Positions 42,593 to 51,214 of a DNA stretch of 64,000 nucleotides are shown here, piece after piece (the stretch's first letter is position 1; every line of letters begins with the position of its first letter). The notes under the pieces were generated by a model. That model searched no databases. It saw nothing but the letters and a program-made list of their open reading frames with translations, and was not told the DNA's origin. A program made the translations under genes and the position numbers. The DNA comes from Algoriphagus pacificus (GTDB lineage Bacteria > Bacteroidota > Bacteroidia > Cytophagales > Cyclobacteriaceae), in assembly GCF_017254845.1 (NCBI RefSeq), contig NZ_JAFKCU010000001.1:1-64000 (forward strand). Direction: 5' to 3'.

Positions 42593-43408
42593 TTATAAAT
42601 CTTTAAATTTCTCCATGATGTCTTCAGAAATCCCGGTAAAGGAATAACCACCGTCATGGAACAAATTCTGCATGGTTACCATTCTGGTCAAATCAGAGAA
42701 CATAGTCACAATGTAGTCTGCGCAAGCCTCAGCTGATGCATTTCCAAGTGGAGAAAGAGACTCAGCAAAATTGTAGAAAGAATCAAATCCTCCGATTCCA
42801 GTACCCGCTGTGGTTTTGGTTGGAGACTGGGAAATGGTATTTACTCTTACTTTTTTCAACTTACCAAATCTATATCCATATCCTCTTGCAATGCTTTCCA
42901 ACAAAGCTTTGGCATCTGCCATATCTGTGTAAAAAGGGAAAATTCTTTGCGCAGCGATATAAGAAAGGCCCACGATTGACCCCCATTCTTTCATCACATC
43001 CATTTTCTCTGCCACTTGCATCATCTTATGAAAAGAGATCGCAGACACATCGTAGGATTTCATGGCCCAATCATAGTTCAAATCACCATAAGAACGGCCT
43101 TTTCTGATATTTGGAGACATTCCGATTGAATGCAAAATGAAATCAAAATCTCCTCCTAAATATTCTTTTGCTTCGGAATATAGCTTCTCAATATCTTCCA
43201 AGCTAGTGGCATCAGCTGGGATAACGATGGTATCACATTCTTTTGCAAGGTCATTGATCGCACCCATTCTCATAGCGATTGGCGCGTTAGTCAATACAAA
43301 TCTTGCTCCTTGTTCTTTGGCTTTAAGTGCGGTTTTCCATGCGATGGAATTCTCGTCAAGGGCTCCGGTGATGATTCCTAGTTTCCCTTTCAGCAAATTT
43401 TCTGGCAT
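42593..43408 (-). CDS. fabI: Enoyl-[acyl-carrier-protein] reductase FabI
   Basis: An NADH-dependent enzyme that does the last reduction of fatty acid elongation. The 271-residue protein has the FabI nucleotide loop in IITGALDENSIAW, and catalytic residues Tyr150, Tyr160 and Lys167 in GLSYIAAQRIFPFYTDMADAK, with the Tyr-x6-Lys spacing of FabI. The ATG at 43406-43408 is chosen over a TTG at 43429, which lies in the promoter box. It has its own promoter and terminator. FabI is the target of triclosan in other bacteria. Confidence 0.95.
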   Translation of the reverse strand: MPENLLKGKLGIITGALDENSIAWKTALKAKEQGARFVLTNAPIAMRMGAINDLAKECDTIVIPADATSLEDIEKLYSEAKEYLGGDFDFILHSIGMSPNIRKGRSYGDLNYDWAMKSYDVSAISFHKMMQVAEKMDVMKEWGSIVGLSYIAAQRIFPFYTDMADAKALLESIARGYGYRFGKLKKVRVNTISQSPTKTTAGTGIGGFDSFYNFAESLSPLGNASAEACADYIVTMFSDLTRMVTMQNLFHDGGYSFTGISEDIMEKFKDL

Positions 43409-43426
43409 ATATAAATGGGTTGATTT

Positions 43427-43434
43427 CAAAAATA
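43427..43434 (-). promoter_or_regulatory. Promoter -7 box of fabI
   Basis: The minus strand reads TATTTTTG, an exact TAnnTTTG match, 18 bases ahead of the ATG. No -33 TTG is seen at 19-21 bases. Confidence 0.5.
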
Positions 43435-43491
43435 TGGGTAAAAATAGAGAAAATTTGGCATTCAGTCCCTACCAATTCCGATTAGCTCTAC

Positions 43492-45147
43492 TTATCGGCG
43501 AAGAAGTTCTCTTGCGCTCTCAAGAGCAGAACTGGTTGGATTTGCTCCACCGATCATTTTAGCCAATTCCAAAACTCTCTCTTCCTGTCCCAATTCCTTG
43601 ATCTTACTGATGGTTTTTTGAGAGCTATTATCCTTGTAAACAAAATAGTGGATATCTCCCTGGCCTGCCACCTGCGGTAAATGAGTGATACAAATAACTT
43701 GGTGCCTAGCTGATATTTCTTTCATCATACGAACCATTTGCAAAGCTACTTCACCTGAAATACCTGTATCGATTTCATCAAAAATCAGCGTTGGCAAGGC
43801 CATTTTATCAGCCATGAGATATTTGATTGCAAACAATAGTCTGGAAAACTCGCCTCCAGAAGCGACCTTTTTCAACGGCTGCAGAGAGGACCCCTTATTT
43901 GCAGAAAAAAGCAATTCGATCTCATCCAATCCGTTTGGCGTTGGCTGATCTAATGCAACCCGGTCTACTTTCAAGTTTGCGTTTTCCATCCCCAAACTTC
44001 TAAGCAGCGATTCCATTTCTTTTTGAAAATCGGGAAAGCAAGCCATTCGCTTTTTGCTCAATGCTTTTCCTGAAGACAAAACTTTTGCTTCAGCATCCTG
44101 AAGATTTTTCTTTGCTTCATTCAAGGTGTCATCCAAGTTTTGGAATTGAAAAACCTTATCAGCAAGTTCACTTTCCAAGGCCAACAATTCCTCAACTGTG
44201 GCCACTCCATGCTTCTTTTGTAATTGAAAAATCTTACTCAATCGATCTCTGATTTCATCCAATCGATCAAAGTCAACCTCCACCGAAGCCTCTTCATCTC
44301 CTAAGGTTTCAGATAAATCTTTCAGCTCAAGCAAGAGACTTTGAAAGCGCTCTTTCAGAGCACTGAATTTATGAGCTAATCGCTCCAAGGAATTCATGCC
44401 CTGCTGGATTTGGGTCATTCCTTGTAATACCCCGAATTGATCATCTTGAAACAGATTAATCATTTCATTGATCTTCAGCTTTATTTCCTCCGCATTTTCC
44501 AACACCTCTTGGGTAGATTCCAATTCAGCCTGCTCTCCAGCCTGAAGTGACAACGCACTCAATTCATCCAATTGGAATTGATTAAAATCAGCTTCCTTTT
44601 GAAGTTCAACAGCTTTTCTTTGAAGATCAGAAGCTATCTTTTGGCACTTTTTAAATTCTTTGTAATCTTTTCTATAAGTAGCTAACTCACTTTGGGTTTG
44701 GGCATAAGCATCAACCAGACTCAACTGATAAGCTCCTTCTCCTAGCTGAAGCGTATCATGCTGCGAATGCACATCCATCAACCTTCCGCCTAGTACTTTG
44801 AGGGAATCCAGTAAAACAGGAGTATCGTTGATAAAGGATCTTGATTTACCACTTGGACTGATTTCCCGACGGATAATGCAGGTCTGATCATAATCCAACT
44901 CTTCCTGATCAAAAAATTCCTTCAGGCCATATTCTCCAATTTCAAAAACGCCCTCAACGATGCATTTTTGTCCTTCAAATAGAAGGACTTTGGTATCTGC
45001 TCTGTTTCCCAATAGTAATCCAACGGCACCAAGCATGATAGATTTTCCCGCACCGGTTTCACCAGTGATCATACTGAGCCCACTGCTAGGTTTCATTAGC
45101 AGCTGGTCTATCAAAGCATAATTCTGGATACTGAGTGATTTAAGCAT
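43492..45147 (-). CDS. recN: DNA repair protein RecN
   Basis: An SMC-like ATPase that supports double-strand break repair. The 551-residue protein has Walker A GETGAGKSIMLG near residue 31, coiled coils from about 150 to 370, the ABC signature VASGGEFSRLLFAIKYL, and Walker B PTLIFDEIDTGISG. The start MLKSLSIQNYALIDQL is typical of the family. It is the last gene of the bamD-rpoZ-coaBC-porD-recN operon. Confidence 0.96.
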   Translation of the reverse strand: MLKSLSIQNYALIDQLLMKPSSGLSMITGETGAGKSIMLGAVGLLLGNRADTKVLLFEGQKCIVEGVFEIGEYGLKEFFDQEELDYDQTCIIRREISPSGKSRSFINDTPVLLDSLKVLGGRLMDVHSQHDTLQLGEGAYQLSLVDAYAQTQSELATYRKDYKEFKKCQKIASDLQRKAVELQKEADFNQFQLDELSALSLQAGEQAELESTQEVLENAEEIKLKINEMINLFQDDQFGVLQGMTQIQQGMNSLERLAHKFSALKERFQSLLLELKDLSETLGDEEASVEVDFDRLDEIRDRLSKIFQLQKKHGVATVEELLALESELADKVFQFQNLDDTLNEAKKNLQDAEAKVLSSGKALSKKRMACFPDFQKEMESLLRSLGMENANLKVDRVALDQPTPNGLDEIELLFSANKGSSLQPLKKVASGGEFSRLLFAIKYLMADKMALPTLIFDEIDTGISGEVALQMVRMMKEISARHQVICITHLPQVAGQGDIHYFVYKDNSSQKTISKIKELGQEERVLELAKMIGGANPTSSALESARELLRR

Positions 45148-45186
45148 GGGTGATTAACTGGAAAAAGACAAAGTTAAAAATCAAGA

Positions 45187-46089
45187 CTAGCTTTTCAGCA
45201 ACTCATTGTATTTTCTGGCATTGTTTGGATCTACCTCCAATAAAAGTTTGACTAATTCTGTCCTGATTTCAAGAGGAGCATTCTTAAACACCTTTGAAAT
45301 CTCATCACCTTTGGCATCCATAAAGGAAATTGTCAATATCCCGTTAGGCTGCGCTTTATTCGCTTCCGCAACCAATCTGACTGCCTCAAGCATATTTTCG
45401 TAGGCCTTCTCCTGCTCGATTTGGAGAATATCCAAGCCCTGCCGGTGATATAAATAGTATGCTTCGCGAATTGGGCCATAAACAGAAGAAGTGTAGAGAT
45501 CATTGATTAACCAATAGCGGTTTCTTCTGTCGGTAGGACTTTGCACCCAGCCCGGCCTGCCAGATTGCTGCGCATTATTTACAATGTCGTTCGCTATTTC
45601 AAAAAAGTCATCCCCTCCTTTGCTTTCGAAAGTATCATAATCCATCCCCAAAGCGATATGGGCATAGTATCCAAGGAGCGAACTGATATTATTTAAAAAG
45701 CTAAAACGGTTAAATTCTAAAGGTTGGGATTCGATGTATTCGAAATTCCAGTTTCTGTCTGCAAAATTAAAAATCAGCGATTCGTAATTCGTCCCATAAA
45801 CCGGCCTCACAATTTGCACCTGTACGGTGGCATTGTATGATCCAACTTGAGGGACATCATTGATCGTAATCAATAAATTTCCTTTGATTCTTTCTTCTGG
45901 ACGAAATTCGTCAGTGGTCCATGACCGGCCATTCAAGAACTGCTCAAAGCTGGTTTTCATGGTTGCAAACACCGTGGTGTTCTGGATTCTCGCTCGGTCA
46001 CTGTTGATAATAACTGTGAAATTCAATTCTTGAGCAACCGCCCAATGGCCAAGGCATATTAAAAACAAGCTTAAAATCGCTTTTCTCAT
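45187..46089 (-). CDS. porD: PorD-like protein (DUF4835), type IX secretion-associated
   Basis: A 300-residue exported protein with signal peptide MRKAILSLFLICLGHWAVAQ. The mature start LNFTVIINSDRARIQNTTVF and later segments match the DUF4835 family, whose members include PorD. PorD was linked to gliding and type IX secretion in genetic work, but its biochemistry is unclear. It sits between coaBC and recN, the order commonly seen in Bacteroidota. The gene 3 kb away at 48642 encodes a likely T9SS cargo. Confidence 0.85.
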   Translation of the reverse strand: MRKAILSLFLICLGHWAVAQELNFTVIINSDRARIQNTTVFATMKTSFEQFLNGRSWTTDEFRPEERIKGNLLITINDVPQVGSYNATVQVQIVRPVYGTNYESLIFNFADRNWNFEYIESQPLEFNRFSFLNNISSLLGYYAHIALGMDYDTFESKGGDDFFEIANDIVNNAQQSGRPGWVQSPTDRRNRYWLINDLYTSSVYGPIREAYYLYHRQGLDILQIEQEKAYENMLEAVRLVAEANKAQPNGILTISFMDAKGDEISKVFKNAPLEIRTELVKLLLEVDPNNARKYNELLKS

Positions 46090-46117
46090 AAAGCTAAAAA
46101 TAGTGAATTAATCAAGT

Positions 46118-47326
46118 TTAGACCCAAACCGGAGCCAATTTGATTTGGTCTAAAATCAATGCTGCGATTTTGGATTTATTAGCAACTTCTGAACTGATAG
46201 ATTTTCCATCTTTCTGAAATATATGAACTCGGTTGGTATCGAGTTGGAAGCCTGCTCCTTTTTCTTTCATTGAATTAAGAACGATCAGATCAAAGTTTTT
46301 CTTATCCAACTTTGCATTTGCATTTTCTTTTTCATTCTCAGTTTCCAAAGCAAATCCAATATGGAGTTGCCCAGGTCTTTTTTGCTTACCCAACTCCAAT
46401 GCTATATCTACATTTTTTACCAGTTCGATAGTAAGCTCAGCATCGCTTTTCTTGATTTTTTCTGAAGCAATTTGTGCTGGAGCATAATCAGCCACTGCAG
46501 CTGCAAAAACACAAATATCCATCAAGCCATGAAGCTTATTGGATGCCGAATACATTTCTTTTGCGGATTGTACATCAGTCCAATTGAATTTTGACTTATC
46601 TACATCCAAGGTAATCGGGCCAGAAACTACATATACTTCAGCACCTCTGGAATGGAATGCATTTGCCAAAGCCAAACCCATTTTACCGCTAGAATGGTTG
46701 CTTATAAATCTAACAGGATCCAAAGCTTCCTGGGTTGGTCCCATAGTGATCAAAACTTTCTTTCCTTTGAAGTCTTGCTCTTTAGAAAAGTGACTTTCTA
46801 CTGCCTCTAATATATGTTCCGGCTCCATCATTCTTCCTTGCCCATGGAGTCCGCTAGCAAGTTCCCCAGATTCAGCATCCAGAATTATGTTTCCGTAAGA
46901 ACCAATTTTTGAAAGATTTGCTAAAACAGATGGATGCTGGTACATATCCAAGTCCATGGCAGGGGCTACCATCACAGGACATCTCGCAGAAAGGTAAGTG
47001 GCAGTTAGCAAGTTGTCACAAATCCCGTTGGCAAACTTGGCAAGCGTATTGGCACTAATCGGAGCGACTAAAAATAAATCCGCCCACAAACCTAACTCCA
47101 CATGATTATTCCAGACACCAGTTTCATCCTTTTGAAATTCGGTAAGAACAGGGTTTTTAGATAGTGTAGCTAAAGTCAAAGGGGTAATAAAATCAAGAGC
47201 AGAGGCACTCATAATGATTTGCACCTCTGCTCCAGATTTGATAAGTAAACGAGTCAGGTGAGCTGATTTGTAGGCAGCAATACTGCCTGTCACACCTAGA
47301 AGTATCCGTTTACCTTTTAAGCTCAT
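46118..47326 (-). CDS. coaBC: Bifunctional phosphopantothenoylcysteine decarboxylase/phosphopantothenate-cysteine ligase
   Basis: Two steps of coenzyme A synthesis in one 402-residue protein. CoaC covers about 1-185, with flavin-binding GVTGSIAAYK and the substrate motif PAMDLDMYQHP in place of the usual PAMN. CoaB covers about 190-402, with ITMGPTQEALDPVRFISNHSSG and the nucleotide-binding region VYVVSGP. It follows rpoZ after five bases in the operon. Confidence 0.95.
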   Translation of the reverse strand: MSLKGKRILLGVTGSIAAYKSAHLTRLLIKSGAEVQIIMSASALDFITPLTLATLSKNPVLTEFQKDETGVWNNHVELGLWADLFLVAPISANTLAKFANGICDNLLTATYLSARCPVMVAPAMDLDMYQHPSVLANLSKIGSYGNIILDAESGELASGLHGQGRMMEPEHILEAVESHFSKEQDFKGKKVLITMGPTQEALDPVRFISNHSSGKMGLALANAFHSRGAEVYVVSGPITLDVDKSKFNWTDVQSAKEMYSASNKLHGLMDICVFAAAVADYAPAQIASEKIKKSDAELTIELVKNVDIALELGKQKRPGQLHIGFALETENEKENANAKLDKKNFDLIVLNSMKEKGAGFQLDTNRVHIFQKDGKSISSEVANKSKIAALILDQIKLAPVWV

Positions 47327-47331
47327 AAGAA

Positions 47332-47646
47332 TTACTCAGCTCCCTCTTCAGAAGGAAATCTATGATAGACTTTTCCTTCCAAGAACTCTTCCATTGCCAT
47401 AGTAGAAGGCTTTGGCATTCTTTCGTAGAATTTAGAAATCTCGATTTGCTCTTTGTTTTCGAAAACTTCTTCCAAGTTGTCAACTGTAGAAGCAAACTCA
47501 GATAGTTTATTGTTCAATTCTTCTTTCAATGTAGAAGAAATCTGCTTTGCTCTCTGACCAACCACGTGAAGTGATTCGTAAAGATTTCCTGTCTTTTCAG
47601 CGATTTTATCTAAATCACGAGTAATGATCGACGGATTAATTGCCAT
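47332..47646 (-). CDS. rpoZ: RNA polymerase omega subunit, Bacteroidota type
   Basis: The 104-residue omega subunit of RNA polymerase, which helps assemble the beta-prime subunit. The core motif IAEKTGNLYESLHVVGQRAKQIS lies at residues 15-38. The C-terminal half with charged residues is typical of the Bacteroidota form. It lies between bamD and coaBC, matching the conserved gene order in this phylum. Confidence 0.92.
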   Translation of the reverse strand: MAINPSIITRDLDKIAEKTGNLYESLHVVGQRAKQISSTLKEELNNKLSEFASTVDNLEEVFENKEQIEISKFYERMPKPSTMAMEEFLEGKVYHRFPSEEGAE

Positions 47647-47671
47647 GTTTTGATCTATTTAAGTTCGTTTA

Positions 47672-48580
47672 TTAATTCTTTTCCGGAGTTTCTAAAGTAG
47701 CTTTTTTCTCTGCTTCGATATTTGCATTTCTTTCAGCTACTTTCTTTTTCAACTCTAAATGCTCTTGCATTTCTAGTCTTGCCTCTTCTTCGTATGATTT
47801 CACCTCTGCAGTGTAACCACTCTCAGGATACTTTCTATAGAAATTACCAGCAAACCTTAATGCATCTGTCAATCTTTCTTCCTTTTTAAGATACGCAGAG
47901 TTTTCAGCATATTTTGTACTTACTTCTACAAGCTTGTAGGCCAACTCTTCATTGTATTTGCTTTCAGGAAAATCCTTCGCAAAATTCTGAAAATTGATAA
48001 TGCATGCTCTCAAGAAATCACCTGGATACAGACCATCTTTCAATCTGTAATACATGGAGGATTCCTGATACGCTTTTTCTTCAAATCTTCTCTGAAGATC
48101 GTCCAACATTTCCATCGCACGCTCATAGCTTGCAGAACCAGGGAATCTGGTTACAAACTGTTGAATCGCAGCTACTGCTTCTTGGCTACTTTGCTGGTCC
48201 AAATTATAATCCGGAGCATCTAAGTACAATGAATAAGCATGCATAAACAAAGCTTCTTCTGCTAATGGACTCCTATTATAGGTACGGAAGAAATTATTAA
48301 AATATCCTGCTGCTTCGATATATCGCTTAGTCTTGAAATGACAATTGGCATAATTGTAATCTGCCAATTCAGCCTTTTCACTTCCTCTTATGACTGGCAA
48401 AACCTTGTCATAGAGAATGATTGCTTTATTGTATTCGCCTTCTTGGTAATATTTATTCGCTCCCGCGTAGAGTTCCTCCCAATTGGTACTTTTCTCCAAT
48501 TTATTGAAAGGACCACAGGCACTTACTGCCAAGATTACAAATAGGACGATAATGTGTTGTACGCGCATTTTCATTTTCAA
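47672..48580 (-). CDS. bamD: Outer membrane protein assembly factor BamD
   Basis: A lipoprotein of the BAM complex that inserts outer membrane proteins. The 302-residue protein carries the lipobox VSACG near residue 22 and TPR-like helical repeats at about 35-250, including YQEGEYNKAIILYDKVL and YIEAAGYFNNFFRTYNRSPLA. It begins the operon bamD-rpoZ-coaBC-porD-recN. The first ATG is at 48580, nearly at the predicted transcription start; starts at 48574 or 48568 would give more leader and still keep the signal, so the exact start is uncertain. Confidence 0.92.
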   Translation of the reverse strand: MKMKMRVQHIIVLFVILAVSACGPFNKLEKSTNWEELYAGANKYYQEGEYNKAIILYDKVLPVIRGSEKAELADYNYANCHFKTKRYIEAAGYFNNFFRTYNRSPLAEEALFMHAYSLYLDAPDYNLDQQSSQEAVAAIQQFVTRFPGSASYERAMEMLDDLQRRFEEKAYQESSMYYRLKDGLYPGDFLRACIINFQNFAKDFPESKYNEELAYKLVEVSTKYAENSAYLKKEERLTDALRFAGNFYRKYPESGYTAEVKSYEEEARLEMQEHLELKKKVAERNANIEAEKKATLETPEKN

Positions 48581-48585
48581 GACCG

Positions 48586-48616
48586 CAAATATACGGGATA
48601 ATTATTCGGATTCAAA
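48586..48616 (-). promoter_or_regulatory. Promoter of the bamD-rpoZ-coaBC-porD-recN operon
   Basis: On the minus strand TTTG (48613-48616), 19 bases, TATATTTG (48586-48593), an exact match to the Bacteroidota consensus. The expected start is near 48580, giving an extremely short leader for bamD. Confidence 0.85.
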
Positions 48617-48641
48617 TGGTAGTAAGGAGAGTGATTAATGC

Positions 48642-49358
48642 TTACTTCTTGACAACGAGCTTCTTGGTCACAATATTTTTATTGTCAACAAAGAGTGTGT
48701 AGAAGTAAACTCCCGGATTGAAATCAGAAACATTGATTACTAACGAATTTCGATCCGGATCAAGCTGGTACTCCGCTACCGGATTACCAATAAAGCTATT
48801 AATTGCGATTTTAGCTTGTGCGTTAGTATTTTTTAACCGATAATCCAGCTGAGCAATTCTATTGCTTGGATTCGGATAGATATCACTTAGTGTAATTTCT
48901 TTGTAGTCAAACTCGTCAATCTTTTCATTTGGGTTGGAAACCTCATATTTGGCTCCAATCACAAAGGATTCTCTGATATTTTCAACATTGACAAAGTTCA
49001 ACTCAAAATTACCTCGAGTAGAAACGATACCCATATCAAAATCCAGATACATATCTGTCATCAATTGACCTGGCTCGAGCGTAACTTTTATTTTGGCTAG
49101 TTCTTTCCTTGGATCAAAGCATTGCTCCCCAATGCAGATTTTGACTTGCTGAGAAGAACCAATATTTCCAATGATATTTTTAAGAAAATAAGTTTTGGAT
49201 TGATTGGATTCGTTCTGAAGAATTACTGTTTTTCGCTGAGTCGAACTCAAATCTCCAGAGAACTCTAATTCTTCACTCAACACGCGAACTTGCTGCGCTT
49301 CCGCAAATAGCGGTAGCGTCAGGCAGAGCCACATAAAAAGTTTGAGGAAGTTATTCAT
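48642..49358 (-). CDS. Protein with type IX secretion C-terminal sorting domain
   Basis: A 238-residue exported protein with signal peptide MNNFLKLFMWLCLTLPLFAEA. The last 80 residues form a T9SS type A sorting domain: it contains DIYPNPSNRIAQLDY and ends GVYFYTLFVDNKNIVTKKLV plus VKK. The rest is a short beta-rich domain with no recognised family. Such proteins are moved across the outer membrane by T9SS and often anchored to the surface. The small size suggests a structural or accessory role. Confidence 0.85.
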   Translation of the reverse strand: MNNFLKLFMWLCLTLPLFAEAQQVRVLSEELEFSGDLSSTQRKTVILQNESNQSKTYFLKNIIGNIGSSQQVKICIGEQCFDPRKELAKIKVTLEPGQLMTDMYLDFDMGIVSTRGNFELNFVNVENIRESFVIGAKYEVSNPNEKIDEFDYKEITLSDIYPNPSNRIAQLDYRLKNTNAQAKIAINSFIGNPVAEYQLDPDRNSLVINVSDFNPGVYFYTLFVDNKNIVTKKLVVKK

Positions 49359-49486
49359 GTAAAGTTCTATTCAATAAGCCGCTGTTATGTTCTCAACAGT
49401 AATCAATATACGCACAAATTTAGATGCTTGTTAATCAGAAGACAGAAAAATCGGGTTAAATGTTGTTAACCTTGATAAAATTTTTT

Positions 49487-51166
49487 CTAAAGTTGGACGT
49501 TAACAGGTTTTTTTGGATTAATTTCATTTCGAATCAAGGGTTTTAGAAGAATCACTCCCCTCTTTTTTAATTCTTGTTCGATCTCCAAATCTGTCGGCAT
49601 TCTGATTTCTACCTCAGGAATATCAAATAAATTTTCTGCATCAAGATCTATTTCGACTACAGATCTCCAGCGATTGATCAAGTCCATATCTGGTTTTTCC
49701 TCCACCCGCCAAGTAAATCCCTCAAGTCTTGAATTTTCATCATCAACTTTTTGAAAAGGAATAAATCTTCCATCGGGTTTGATTCCATAATTGACCCGCT
49801 GGATAGCTCCTTCCTTGAATCGCAATTTGATTGTGGCACTCAAGGTCCTGTTTACTCCTTGGGTGACTGTATCTGATTCCAAAGCAAAATACAGCGACTC
49901 TCCATTTCCCTCAATATTCATGACATCAATCTGCCCATCATTAAAATACCCTGTCATTTTCAATCCTTTCATCTGATTGAAATTCATAATGGTATCCTGC
50001 GTAATAACGAATGCATTATCCTTCAAAAAAACTCTATCCAGATTTTCATTGGCGATATAAAAAGTCATACTATCTGCCGTAATCTGGCTTTTCTGATTCC
50101 ACATAACCGGATCTTCATAGAGTAAAATGGTGGAGTCATTGTAATTGTAAACCAATGAATCAGCTCTTCCAGATAGATCAGTTTTTACCAGATTGACAGA
50201 ATGAAATGCCAAAAGATATTTAGCCGTATCAACCTCGTTGTCCTGAGAAATCAAGGTATCAGCTGTCATGTAAAGCGTATCCGCTTCAAAATATTTCCTC
50301 ACTAAGGCATTCCCATAAACGAGGCTATATTTTCTTTCTTCCCAGTATTTACCTACATCACCAAAGATTTCCACTTCCCTCTCCTTATTTAAAACACGGA
50401 CATCTCTAGTGCCTTCATAATAGGCTAAATTTTCATCGTAAAAGAGTTCAATAGCCTTTACACGACTTGTTTCTGTCTCAACTATTCCTTCGTAAAATCT
50501 GAATTGCTTTTGTTGAGTGTCGTAAAAACTTCCTTTTTGAGCGTCCAAAGTATTTCCTTCTTTAGAAATCAAATTGGTCAATCCTTTTGTTTCGGCAGTT
50601 TTTGGAATCGTCATGTAAACCAAATCATTGGTTTTCATGGTATAATCCGGATTTACTAGCACCACATCATTCTGGAAAGTTATTCTCTCCAAATTGACTT
50701 CATACCTTCCTCTTTCACTAGTCAGGACATTGGCTGAGTCGACTACTTTGCCATCATTGTAATAATACGCCACGTTTAACCCGCGATCGTAGTCTAGGTA
50801 TTCGGTATAAAGGGTTGTTTCCTGATTGGTGAAAACCACATTATTTCTCAGCTTGGCAAGCTTCGTATTTCCATCATACTCAGCATATGAACTCGTAGTA
50901 GTCACGGGATCCTCCTGATCTATAATCCGGACGTTCCCAAATAGCTTTGCCTGGTTCAGATTTCTATAGAAATAAGCTGAATCACAGTAAATCAATGAAT
51001 TTTGATGCCTCATTTTCACATCTCCAATCAACCTTTCAAAACCGTTTGCTCCAAGCAGTTCATCCGCTTGATTGATTTCCAGAGTCGATGATTCCTGAGC
51101 ACTCGCATAAAACGAGGCTAAAAGTGCAAAGGCAATCAGAACTACTTTTGGGAATTGAACGGTCAT
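49487..51166 (-). CDS. OstA/LptA-like protein
   Basis: A 559-residue exported protein with signal MTVQFPKVVLIAFALLASFYASA. The N-terminal part (about 30-180) resembles the OstA/LptA beta-jellyroll, with DVKMRHQNSLIYCDSAYFYR typical of Bacteroidota OstA-like proteins. The long remainder repeats similar beta segments, so it may form an extended LPS-conducting bridge. It is divergent from tilS with only 48 bases between starts and has a TAATTTTG box upstream. Role in lipopolysaccharide transport is inferred from the family. Confidence 0.8.
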   Translation of the reverse strand: MTVQFPKVVLIAFALLASFYASAQESSTLEINQADELLGANGFERLIGDVKMRHQNSLIYCDSAYFYRNLNQAKLFGNVRIIDQEDPVTTTSSYAEYDGNTKLAKLRNNVVFTNQETTLYTEYLDYDRGLNVAYYYNDGKVVDSANVLTSERGRYEVNLERITFQNDVVLVNPDYTMKTNDLVYMTIPKTAETKGLTNLISKEGNTLDAQKGSFYDTQQKQFRFYEGIVETETSRVKAIELFYDENLAYYEGTRDVRVLNKEREVEIFGDVGKYWEERKYSLVYGNALVRKYFEADTLYMTADTLISQDNEVDTAKYLLAFHSVNLVKTDLSGRADSLVYNYNDSTILLYEDPVMWNQKSQITADSMTFYIANENLDRVFLKDNAFVITQDTIMNFNQMKGLKMTGYFNDGQIDVMNIEGNGESLYFALESDTVTQGVNRTLSATIKLRFKEGAIQRVNYGIKPDGRFIPFQKVDDENSRLEGFTWRVEEKPDMDLINRWRSVVEIDLDAENLFDIPEVEIRMPTDLEIEQELKKRGVILLKPLIRNEINPKKPVNVQL

Positions 51167-51183
51167 AAAATTTTGAATGTGGG

Positions 51184-51210
51184 CAAAATTAGCAGAAAAT
51201 GATATTTTTG
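51184..51210. promoter_or_regulatory. Divergent promoters of the OstA-like gene and tilS
   Basis: The minus strand has TAATTTTG (51184-51191) with a TTG 21 bases upstream, for the OstA-like gene. The plus strand has TATTTTTG (51203-51210), four bases ahead of the tilS ATG at 51215. That spacing predicts a leaderless tilS mRNA. No clear -33 element supports the plus-strand box. Confidence 0.55.
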
Positions 51211-51214
51211 ATCA

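Noticed and set aside
43478-43498. CCGAT/ATCGG hairpin overlapping the recN stop
   Set aside because: Only five paired bases and no U-run; probably chance.
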